DNA of 64,000 bases from Membranipora membranacea. Its lineage: Eukaryota > Bryozoa > Gymnolaemata > Cheilostomatida > Membraniporidae. Below, piece after piece: positions 27,101 to 36,749 of this stretch (positions are counted from its first letter, which is position 1; each line of letters opens with the position of its first letter). The stretch spans positions 928,001 through 992,000 of the forward strand of contig OU612065.1 in NCBI GenBank assembly GCA_914767715.1, in the 5' to 3' direction. The notes under the pieces are model-generated. The model did no database searches and was not told the origin of the DNA. It saw only the letters and a list, made by a program, of their open reading frames with translations. Position numbers and translations under genes: made by a program.

Positions 27101-28868
27101 TCAGTTTGTCTTCTTTTTATCTTTCTTGTTTGCTTCCTTTGCCATCTTTTTCGCTTTAAGAACTTGTATGTCTCGTATCATGTAACAGTTGTGTAGAAGG
27201 AAGTTAACCTACAAAGAAGATACAATCAATGACTTCTTAGTCACAATTCTACTTTAATTGTCTAATATCTACTATAAACCCTGAGACAAAAGTCAAGCTC
27301 TCTACATAAGACACTGATTAATGATTTTTACTTTCTAACCAGGAAACACCATCTCATTCCCACTATCCTTTACTTATTGGCCATTTGCTAATTATACTGC
27401 GTCGATTGAACATTCTGTATTCCGACACTGGTGACCAAGCCAATCGTGCACTTTGTTATTTTTTAGAGTTTCACAACAAACTATAGCCAACATAGTAACT
27501 CACCACGATCATCAAACAGTTGATGAGTATAGGAGCAGATAGTACTGTAGATATAAACATTCCTTTCTCATCAAAGTACTGATCGTCAGCGAATAACCTG
27601 TCAGGAAGTAATAACAACAGCCAGTGGAGTAAGGGAATCTGCTATGTTACCAAGTCATAGCAATATGATTCATTACAGTGTAAAAAAAAAACAAATTCAA
27701 CACTGCACAGTAAGCAAGTACTTGACCAAAATCTACAGATATCCTGTTCAATTTGGATTTGATAATTATGACAGCTGATCAATGGATGAGTAGCGTTGAC
27801 TATTAGTTCAGCAAAAGGGACTCCAAATCTCAAAAGACTGTCATGCCTTCAAACTTACCTATAATTTTCTGCAGCTAGCTTGTTTATTCTCTCACTTAAG
27901 AGCACAACGCCCACTAAAATAGAATTTATGCATAAATATATCTATATTCAAATAGCATTTCGTTGCAGCACGGTATTTGTGGTTGAAGCTTAGTTGTCAG
28001 TGCTTGTTAGAGCTCTGGTGGTTGTAATGTAAAATTTTCCTGCGATAACCTACCGAGCACCACCCTACATTGCGGGATGTTTATCACCGTCTGAGCACTA
28101 GATACAACATCTTAGTTCAACTAACATTTTATTCCTTGTTTCAACTTCAACATAGCTTATTTATAAAAAAAGCAACGAGAAGAAATATAGTAACCTTTAA
28201 TATGTAAACTTACTTACACATAGACATTAGAAGCAGGATCTGCAACGTTATCTTATTCCTGCACAATATTATTAATATCAACATAAGTATATGAGAAACC
28301 ATTAATAACATCAGCCACGGCTCCTTCCAGTTTATCTGTATAAACAAAATTATAATAATAGAGAAAACATGACTGCAGGAATAGTACATCACGTCTTGAA
28401 AATTTAAAAAGAGTTAGCAGTTTGGGAAAAGCAAAATAACCAGATAACAATTACAATGAAATTTACTGTCTTCTATGATAGAGTTACTGACCACCCTGAC
28501 ATAATCTGTTTGCTTGTTTGTGTCATTAAATTAATTATGCTTATAGGCTAGATTGAATATTTAACAGAAACGAATTCCCACCTTCCCACTCTTATAACTA
28601 GGGAACATCATGAGTAACATCTCTCCATAAAACCATCTCATTGTCTTATTAGTCTCATAATTCTAAACTTATGGATCATACCATAACAAAACGGATCATC
28701 TATTATTTTGAAATATAGAGAGAAATAACAACAAAACAATTAATTGACCCACATGTAAACAGTACTGACTGATAGTAAGAAGTCTGTGAAGCCGAGTGTT
28801 TGGATATTTTCACCAGATGAGTCGGTCAGCCCGAAATCTCCGATCAAACTTCCGAAAAATTCGTCCAT
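27101..28868 (-). CDS. TMEM18: Transmembrane protein 18 (TMEM18), complete
   Basis: Five coding exons (28868-28770, 28335-28218, 27913-27859, 27597-27504, 27208-27101) join to 157 aa. Diagnostic segments are [15 protein letters not shown] (human TDWTEPWLMGLATFH), [14 protein letters not shown] and [17 protein letters not shown] (human YQYFDSRGMFISIVFSAP), then a hydrophobic ILINCLMIV helix and a lysine-rich tail KKDKKKTN. Three or four membrane segments are visible, as in the family, which sits in the inner nuclear membrane and is linked to body weight in mammals. The N-terminal 33 residues ([14 protein letters not shown]) differ from the human protein, so the first exon is the least certain; its GTCAGT donor was chosen because it alone keeps the frame. 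Confidence 0.9.
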
Positions 28869-29525
28869 TTTGGAACTTCCTGCACCTATCAGGATCTGGA
28901 AAAAAAGATTTAGGAGATTGCAATGCAAGTAGTTTCTTTATTCACACTTACAAGAAGATGTTGGTTGGAGTTTGGTTTGAAAGTAGGGGTATAAATTCTT
29001 GGGAGAAATCTTGCTCAGATGAGCTCAAGTTTACCCGAGGCATTCCTTGAAAAAATGATAATAGCCTAACAATCAGCCATTTATTTAACTTGGCAATTTT
29101 GGCAACTGGAGTAACAACCATGTGTGGTTTGCCTTTTTAGGTCAAACATCGTAAGCCTGTAATTGTCTATATGGTCGGATAAATTTCCGGAGTATGTTTG
29201 GTGCTGTATACATTTGCTCCTACCGAAGCTGTCTTCAACACATGGCATGTGGTCTTATCCGACTTCAGATAACCACCTAGACTTTGATCAAAGAAGCTAA
29301 CTGGCCATCCATTTCTAGGGCTCTCCCCATATATAGTAACTCATGGGGGATGGAAGGTCAAAGTTACGAGTGAATGGGAGGGGGGGGGGGCGTCTTCACA
29401 CATACTTTTCTGTCACCGTGCTTTTCTGTTCTGGTGGTGATACACATGGGTGGGTCCCAAGGTACACATTAGTGCTGCACCCATGCTGGGGAGAGCCCAG
29501 ATTAAGTATGTTGATTAAAAAGGTT
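28869..29525. other. Intergenic DNA with a short inverted repeat
   Basis: Upstream of TMEM18. Complementary 12-bp segments GGGCTCTCCCCA (about 29318) and TGGGGAGAGCCC (about 29486) could be the ends of a small degenerate transposon; no clear target duplication was found. A poly-G run lies at about 29380. Confidence 0.4.
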
Positions 29526-30625
29526 GATTAAAATCCGATGTCATATCACTCGCCGAGCAATCCACTACAGTGCATGCAGTCATACTAGACTTTCAGAAGG
29601 CATTCGATAAGGTCCCACATAAACTACTGATGGACAAGATTAGAAAGATCGTAAATATTGATCCTTATATTGCCAACTGGGTCCAGGACTTTCTGTCTGA
29701 CAGATTCCAAAAGGTTGCTGTTAGAGGTACAGAGTCGGATGTCTTACCTGTGACCTCAGGAGTACCTCAGGGTTCGGTCCTTGGGCCTACCTTATTTCTG
29801 CTCTATATAAATGACTTGCCTGACTCAGCCTCCTGCAACGTAAGCCTTTACGCCGACAACACACTGATATATGCTAAAATCCAAACCCGAGCTGATGGGA
29901 TTTGCTTTCAAAACAACATTGACTCACTTGTGAGTTGGTCAACAAAGAACAAAATGCCTTTCAACAGAGCGAAATGTGAGGTGATTGTGTTCCATCAAGG
30001 TGCTACACCGCTCCCTCAGTACGCTTTATCTGATCACTTATTACAATGTGTTGATACCACTAAGTACCTTGGAGTCGTGCTACAATCAGATCTGAAATTT
30101 AAGAGACATATATGTGACATTATGGGAAGCGCAAACAAGACTCTAGGTTGTGTAAAATACACGCTACATGGAGCTCCTGAGAAGGCAAAACTACTTGCGT
30201 ACACGAGCTTATGCCGCCCTAAGCTTGAATATGCAGATGTACTCTGGGACCCGTCTGACAATGCCTCTATAGAGTATCTTGAACTAGTGCAAAACAAAGC
30301 AGTGAGATTCATAAAAAATATCAAAGGCAGATGTGGCGTCACAGAGGCACGTACTAGTCTTGGAATCCAGACTCTACAAGAGAGACGTAAAGCCCATAGA
30401 ATATCACTCCTGATGAGAATTCTCTCAGACCAGAATAAACATGATACCCTATCCGCTGACTATGATGAACTTGTAAACTGTAGATCGCAGGCAACTATGA
30501 AAACAAGGGCAGCTAAAAGAGGAGAGCCCACCTCTATCCAGGCATCGTCTGCCGTTTATCATAACAGTTTCCTGCCACGAAGCATAAGGGCCCCTCCGGA
30601 TAGGGTCTCAACAAAATTAACCTAG
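29526..30625 (+). mobile_element. Non-LTR retrotransposon ORF2 fragment, reverse transcriptase
   Basis: An open frame of more than 350 codons encodes reverse transcriptase from the ILDFQKAFDKVPH block through SGVPQGSVLGP, the catalytic block, KYLGVVLQSDLKF, RPKLEYADVLWDP and a C-terminal region ending near STKLT. The N-terminal part, including any endonuclease, is absent, so the copy is 5'-truncated at about 29526. The catalytic motif reads LYADNT rather than YADDT, replacing the second catalytic aspartate, so this copy is probably inactive although its frame is otherwise intact. It belongs to the same family as the remnant at 51790-52390. The 3' flank to about 30700 probably includes its 3' UTR. 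Confidence 0.92.
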
Positions 30626-31867
30626 AAGAATTCTGAAAATACCACTGCTCAAACAAATGAGGCACTCGGCCTTTATACCTGACATTGGTAGTTTACGAGT
30701 GTTCTAAAGTAATTGAGGTAAGAATGTGGTCCCCAAATTGGACAGGTCAGTCCAGTGTCACAATCAGCACGATCATCAGAGTATACCTATAGGTGTATGG
30801 GTTAGGCAACATTCCAAGGTTATAGAACAGGAGTGGACCGCCCTATTACACACTGGTTTGGCAACTATGGTGGTTACGAAATGTATTACTATTAACGACT
30901 TTTAAGAAAAGCTGCTTCTAGTCTTTTTTTGCAATGAAAAAGTTATTAAGAGCCCTCGAGACACATTTTGATTTATGTTTGGGGTTCACTGTGTCCGCCT
31001 CAAACCACACACTAGCAAGCCTGTGATCATAGGAAAGTACAAAAAAATTAGTGATGCAGCAGTAAATCACTGCAGTAATGTAGTTGGCTGAATAGGGGCC
31101 TGTACGGCAGACGAGCTGCGCCAGGGGAGAAAATAATGTCAGATGGCGCAGCTCGGCTAGAGGCAATTTACATGTGGCGCAGCTCGGCTAGAGGCGATTT
31201 ATGTGTGGCACAGCTCGGCTAGTTTCAAAATTTGTTATCAAGAGCACATGATTCCCAATATTGATAGACTTGTAAAAGTTTGCTCATCTGTCGGAACTGA
31301 TAAATGAGCGGGAATTTATCACAGCTCTATTGTTCAAGATCTAGCTGAAAAAGCAAGAGGACTATTTTTCATAAGTTGAACTAGGAGTGGCAGTCACAGC
31401 AGGGAGTCACAGTCAGTGTTTGAGAAGTTGCTTGACTTTCCCCACCTATGATATGGCTGTAAGTATAGTATAGTATTCTCCACAATAAGGTATGAAAGTT
31501 ATATTATTAAGGTAGTGATTAAGTATCATTATCATCATGTGAAGGTATGATTGGATTGGATGTGATGATCATTTAAATAGGGCTACTTGTAGTTGTACTA
31601 CCTTAACCTACTTCTCTCTTCTACCAAGGAGTATCAGCTTCCCTGGTTGCTCCTTGCTTCTAACACTCACATCATTGCATTTTCTTATTTTGGTTGGTTT
31701 GGGCTTTATTGTGTGGGTGCACAAACAAAGCAATGAGCTGCCCAATGTTTTGATAGTTGGTAATGATGTTGATGAAATATGTATCAATCAAGAGTGACTA
31801 CTCAGTGCTCACACTCACAGGCTACCTAGTACTAGTACTAAATGCTGCTACTGAGTGAGGAATGGTC

Positions 31868-32012
31868 ACAGGCCTACTCCAACATCTGGGTCAATGGCAG
31901 TGAGTATTTGACTACTCTTTTGGGTTTTTTGTTGTTTGAAACCCAACCAGGGGGGGGGGGGCAGTCAAACATTGCCAGAGACCAACCCAGGCTTTGGAGT
32001 AACTCGTGTATA
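31868..32012. mobile_element. Degenerate copy of the CACAGG hairpin MITE
   Basis: Partial match to the 12391-12521 element: it starts CACAGGCCTACTCCAACATC, has the central poly-G and GCAGTCAAACATTGCC, and ends in a diverged arm near TTTGGAGTAA. Nested inside the 4.7-kb TIR element. Confidence 0.65.
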
Positions 32013-33674
32013 CAGTGTATACAATGTAAGGTGTGTAGTCATGTCTGCTAGATGTAGGGCATATACTGCAAGCGTAGAGAGGGCTTTAGAGCTCATCAAG
32101 TTACTTTGTTTAAAGTTTGACTGTGATTGATGTGTCAGTAATCTGTCCAAATAACATTTTTGTATGTTTACATGTTTTATTTTACAGCCTGTATGATTAT
32201 GAAGGAGCATTTTAGAGATTAACCAGAGATAAGCCATAGGAATCATATGCAATCATCACTAGACCGACTTAATCTTTGATCCCGTATAAACCTCAACATG
32301 TATCAGGATTGCATTGGTAAGACCAAGGAGTTAGAGGGAACTCCTTGGTAAGACAGTGGCTGGTTCACTTAGCCGGATTTAAAATGCTGAGACTTCGCCA
32401 AGTAAAAGTATTTCCCAATGAACAACTAGAGATCCATGAGATTTTATACACAATAATAATGCCGTAGCACAGCTCATCGCCTAGTCTTTCATCATCTAAC
32501 TGTAAGTTGTAGATGATAAATCAATGTCAAGCATGCAACTTCAGTTAGTATCCAATGCTGTTGATAGTGATACCTAGGGAGTTTTTGCGGTATCAATAAG
32601 ATGAACAAACTTCATCAGGGTGCTTGGTCACTGGGTGCAGGCCCCAGAGAACTGAGAAGAAGGTTCATTGCGTAAGGCAGTCCTCGCACCCTGCTATACT
32701 CTGCTTAAATCTATCAATAATAACCAGATCAAATGATTCACAGTGTTTTGTGCTGATCATTTTTATTTTCAGGTACATTGAATATAATATGTATAACGGC
32801 CACAGGTATTCTGGCTCGTAGTCACATTGTTCCAACTTTTTTGGGTCAAACCAAACGCATATCCTTACTCCAACATTGGAGAGTGATAGTAAGTCCTTGT
32901 GTGAGCAAAAGATATCAGGGAGTATGTATGATCAAGGAGTTGGGGACAAAATATAACAATTGTCCCTAACTCTCTGGTATGATTGTATCAGACATATGAG
33001 TTGTCCTCTCAACTAAAATCAATCCTCCTCCCAAGGTAGTCTGGTCATTTAGCTCAATTAGACAATTCGTGCACAAATCGTTTACTCAGAATGCATAGGT
33101 ATAGTTCTATCTATGAGAGAGTGATTTGGGAACGAGACCTAAGTAGGGCACCTAAGCTGTTTTTTATTCAAAGAACTTTCAGTCACTGTTGACAACATTC
33201 TCATCTATCTATGCGTTATTCTGTAGACTAAACAGCCAAGTCATATCATCCCTGCATGAATATAGATGGTAATACAGCTGTCACAAAAATGCGTCAAGTG
33301 AACTTTCTTAGGCAAAGTATAATTATTATTGTGCTCAAATTACGTTACACAAAACAAGTAACGAAAAAAGAAATAAAGGGACCAGTTATGTCAGCTCCTC
33401 AACAACAAACAAACATGGTATGTAAGAAGAAAAAATAAAAATCCGACCAGAGAGAAAACTTTGATAATAATCTGGTACCCACTTACAGATTACAGTTGTC
33501 AAGTCAGTTCACCGATGTATTTGTTGTCTATTAGAACTCACGATTGATTTGAATCAGCTTATCAGTGGCACTTTGGGCATTTACAATTCAAATGTGCTTG
33601 ACTGCTTGAGTTCCTAAACTGAAAACCTGACCCACAAGCAATAAAAAAAATCAATAGATACTAAGACCGAGGAG

Positions 33675-33867
33675 TTAGACTTCTGTAAAGAGGTCATCTG
33701 GGCTTCTTTGTGGCACGACGTTGCAGACTCGTATCTCATAGTTGATCGGCAAGTTGCGTGTCGGCATATTGATCATCCAGATGACTTTATTTCCAACAAT
33801 ATTATGATAGACCACTGGGCCATAGGCTAGTTTCAATGTTGTTGTCATCACCTTGTCTTCAACCGTT
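33675..33867 (-). CDS. Exon-like ORF, possible terminal exon of an unidentified gene
   Basis: A good acceptor (TTTTCCCTTTTCAG) opens directly into 63 codons and a TAA. The peptide includes LKLAYGPVVYHNIVGNKVIW, then MINMPTRNLPINYEI, and ends DDLFTEV. It begins one nucleotide into a codon, as a spliced internal or terminal exon would, and has no start codon of its own upstream. I do not recognise the protein; the strand pattern of K-x-Y-x(n)-NKVIW-I faintly recalls a mu-homology domain, but this is weak. No upstream exon was found on the minus strand up to 36.7 kb. It lies inside the 4.7-kb TIR element, so it may be captured host sequence. Confidence 0.4.
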
Positions 33868-34079
33868 CTGAAAAGGGAAAATTATAATAGGATCAATTAA
33901 TGCAGAAACCAAATGAGATGCTCAACTCAACTGTGAAAAAAAGTTCATATTCCTGGGTTAGAGATAGAACTAAGAGGTTATTGAATGAAAAAATTGAATG
34001 TAATATGAAAGTCAAACATTGCTACATACCCAGACAGGTTTTGGAGTAGGACCATTGGGCCAATTGGGTCATAGATAGA

Positions 34080-35140
34080 TCAGACCTATAGTAGAATACT
34101 GCTCATCATTGTACCTTGATGGTTTAGCCAAAAATTCAGATACATTAGAAAAAGTACAAAATAAAGCAATCAGAATCATAACTTCAGCCCCCAAACAATT
34201 TTCTGTCACATCTGGCCGCTTGCTCCTAAATTTACATACTCTCCACAGTAGAAGGAATTTTCTTTTTCACAATTTTGTCAAATCGAGGGTCCATAAAGGC
34301 CGTGCATCCAAGCACATACTTCATCTCGTTAGCAAATCAAACAGACATACACGATCACTTCATACCTGACAAGTCTCCCTTTTTGGTAGGGAGCCTCCCA
34401 GTTTTTAGGGGTATTTTCCACCTCCTCCCTATCTCCCTTTTTCCTCCCTTTTTTCAGCTTCCTTCACCCAGAAGACTTTTTAAGCTGTTTTCCTACACCC
34501 ACAGTACATATACCTAGATATAATTGCCTATTAACATACTATCTCTCCTCGTTCGGATAAAGTGCAACAATATAATTTGTAAAATTAGGCATTTCATAAT
34601 ATGAACGCTCTAGTTTTGGCTTAATATAAATGACAACTAGGGCCAAATTACACCTTCACTGCAGGATGCGCAGAGTGGTACTCCGGGACGGGAGTTTGTA
34701 CGCGGAGACCTCCTGATTTCTGGGTCTACCAACTTGTCATGTATGGATCACTTCGTAGCAACTGTGCAATAATTAAACCCTCATTTAGATCAAACCTAGG
34801 CAAATCAGCCTTTTTAAATATTTTTCATACATTTGTAACTAAATCAACCAAGCCTCATGAATCATTATCATTTAATCCCACCTAATGTTGTTAACTTGTA
34901 TTTTTATTTGCCACTCTCTGTTTCTTCTTTTCTTTTTTCATCTTATTCATGCAATTTATGATACCATGCTTTCATTATCCTACACACTATATAGTATGTA
35001 ACACCCTACCACTTATATCTTTTTATTCAAGTCATTTTTTGTATCTATGTTAATGTGTATGAGGTCAACAAGTTATTTTTAATTTGCTTTAATTATAAAC
35101 TTTTAGAAAACCTCAATAAATAAATAAACAAATAAACAAA
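34080..35140 (+). mobile_element. Non-LTR retrotransposon 3' fragment
   Basis: The reading RPIVEYCSSLYLDGL followed by LEKVQNKAIRIITSAP and LLLNLHTLHSRRNFLF matches the extreme C-terminus of a CR1/L2-type reverse transcriptase. The region then runs through a non-coding 3' part and ends in a TAAA/AACA-rich tail (about 35106-35140), typical of a retrotransposon 3' end. It is a different family from the copy at 29526. Confidence 0.75.
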
Positions 35141-36043
35141 GATAGTAGTCTGCCAGTGAGTGAGGGTGCTGCATCATCATCAACATTCCACCAATTCTTT
35201 GACTCCCATTCACTGTAACAATGAGTGATTCAATGACAAAAATTAAATACATACATACATAGATTCTACAGATTGGTCCAGGAACTGTCTGTAGTGGAAG
35301 ATCAAGGAGTGCTCCTAGCTAGTCCCTGCTGGTCCTTGGTAAGACAGATAGATTGGTTGGTGACAATCAGAACAGTTCACCTGACAGACTCCTCTCCTTT
35401 GTATGTATCTTTTCTAAGGTGGTTCTATGTTGAGAATGTCTGATAGTGATAACATTAAAAAGGTCACCTTTCAGTGCTCAGGCCAGTGAGTGATGCTCTA
35501 ACCTCAAAGTCAGGCCTAGGACCCAATTATCAGACTCAGCTATCAAGATGGTGCAGACTTAGTTGTTAACAATCATACCTCCAAAACCCAAGTTGACTCT
35601 AACTTTTTCCGACTGAGTCATGACAGACTATCAAATTCATGAGTTGTGTTCTCATGGCTTCAAAATTTGAAACTAGCCGAGCTGCGCCACACATAAATTG
35701 CCTCTAGCCGAGCTGCGCCACATGTTAATTGCATGTAGCCGAGCTGCGCCATTCCGAATTATTTTTACCACATGGCGCAGCTCGTCTGCCGTAGGCCTGA
35801 TGTATATTTGGCGGGAGTTATTGGAGTGCTGAGTAAGGAAAAGACCGACAGTTGCTGCTTGTTGGTGTCTTACTGTAATTTGAGTAGGCGTGAGCAAAAA
35901 AGGATGCCCCCCAAAAAGAGAAAGGTTGGGTCAGGTAGGTGGAATAATAGTGTCCATCATAAACAGTGGTTTTTATCAAAGGGATTAATCTTTCATCATA
36001 ATTAATTTCCTGATTTAATTGGTAATAATAAATAACTACTACT

Positions 36044-36182
36044 CACAGGTCTACTCCAAAACCTGGGATTTTGGTAATGTTTGACTGCCCCCCTGAGTTT
36101 TTGTTGGTATCAACAAAACAACAAAAACTCAAGGGGGGCAGTCAAACATTGCCAAAATCCCAGGTTTTGGAGGAGACCTGTG
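36044..36182. mobile_element. Second copy of the CACAGG hairpin MITE
   Basis: Same terminal sequence CACAGGTCTACTCCAAAACC and central GCAGTCAAACATTGCC as 12391-12521, folding into a near-perfect hairpin. ACTACTACT flanks both ends, consistent with a target duplication in a simple-repeat context. Confidence 0.85.
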
Positions 36183-36474
36183 AAACTACTACTATATATA
36201 ATAAGTAATGATAATCATATAATGCCTGTATTAGTATATAATAATAATAATCATATAGGCATCTGCCCTGGGGTAACAAGCATGCATAGCCGATACCCCA
36301 ATATCCATGATTAACCCCCCTCCCAATTTTGGGGGGGGGTGATCATGGAGATACTGTAGGCTTGACTACAGATGCCTACTATGATAACAAAGACATATAT
36401 ATGATATAACAGAAGTTATTTATTGCTTACTTACAATTAAAACTTGCCATGGTTGGTACAGTATTCATTTGCAG

Positions 36475-36531
36475 CATAAGACTGCCGCAGTTCCTGATTT
36501 TCCCAAAATCAGGAACTGCGGCAGTCCTATG
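36475..36531. mobile_element. 57-bp hairpin element with 8-bp target duplication
   Basis: Two 27-bp arms (CATARGACTGCCGCAGTTCC continuing to GATTTT) with one mismatch and a 3-nt loop form almost the entire element. Both sides carry ATTTGCAG (36467-36474 and 36532-36539), an 8-bp target duplication. Confidence 0.75.
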
Positions 36532-36749
36532 ATTTGCAGTGTTCAAAACTTTATGACTCTAAACAACACTGACTCTGGACCTGGTTGTAAGCCTGAGCCC
36601 AAATCTGATATCATTTTCATTTCACTCGTTAACCTGTGTTTGAGAGTGAAAATTATGAACTGAATAATAATGAACTGAGAAACATTTTGTGTGAGGAACA
36701 TCCAACCACCATCAGTAGGGTCAATAATCGTGTGTTCAGTTCGGTTTCT

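Larger units (their letters stand above)
31103..35793. mobile_element. 4.7-kb TIR DNA element with 6-bp target duplication
   Basis: Inverted repeats of about 132 bp (31103-31234 and 35661-35793) start with TACGGCAGACGAGCTGCGCC and are estimated at close to 90% identical. Each contains three copies of a roughly 32-bp unit built on GGCGCAGCTCGGCTAGAGGC. Both ends are flanked by GGCCTG (31097-31102 and 35794-35799), a 6-bp target duplication. The interior holds a degenerate copy of the hAT-like MITE (31868-32012), a MITE half (34007-34060), a retrotransposon fragment (34080-35140) and an exon-like minus-strand ORF (33675-33867). No transposase was recognised, so it looks non-autonomous. A 6-bp duplication and TAC end would suit the IS3EU superfamily as I recall it; this assignment is tentative. 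Confidence 0.8.
35794..36749. other. Intergenic DNA upstream of PARP2, rich in miniature elements
   Basis: Holds two MITEs (36044-36182 and 36475-36531) and a poly-C/poly-G hairpin near 36310-36340. No exon was recognised apart from an open but ATG-less extension just upstream of the PARP2 start. Confidence 0.5.

Noticed and set aside
35147-35216. Open minus-strand segment after a TTACAG acceptor as the upstream partner of the 33675 exon
   Set aside because: No convincing donor and no recognisable protein; it abuts a retrotransposon tail.
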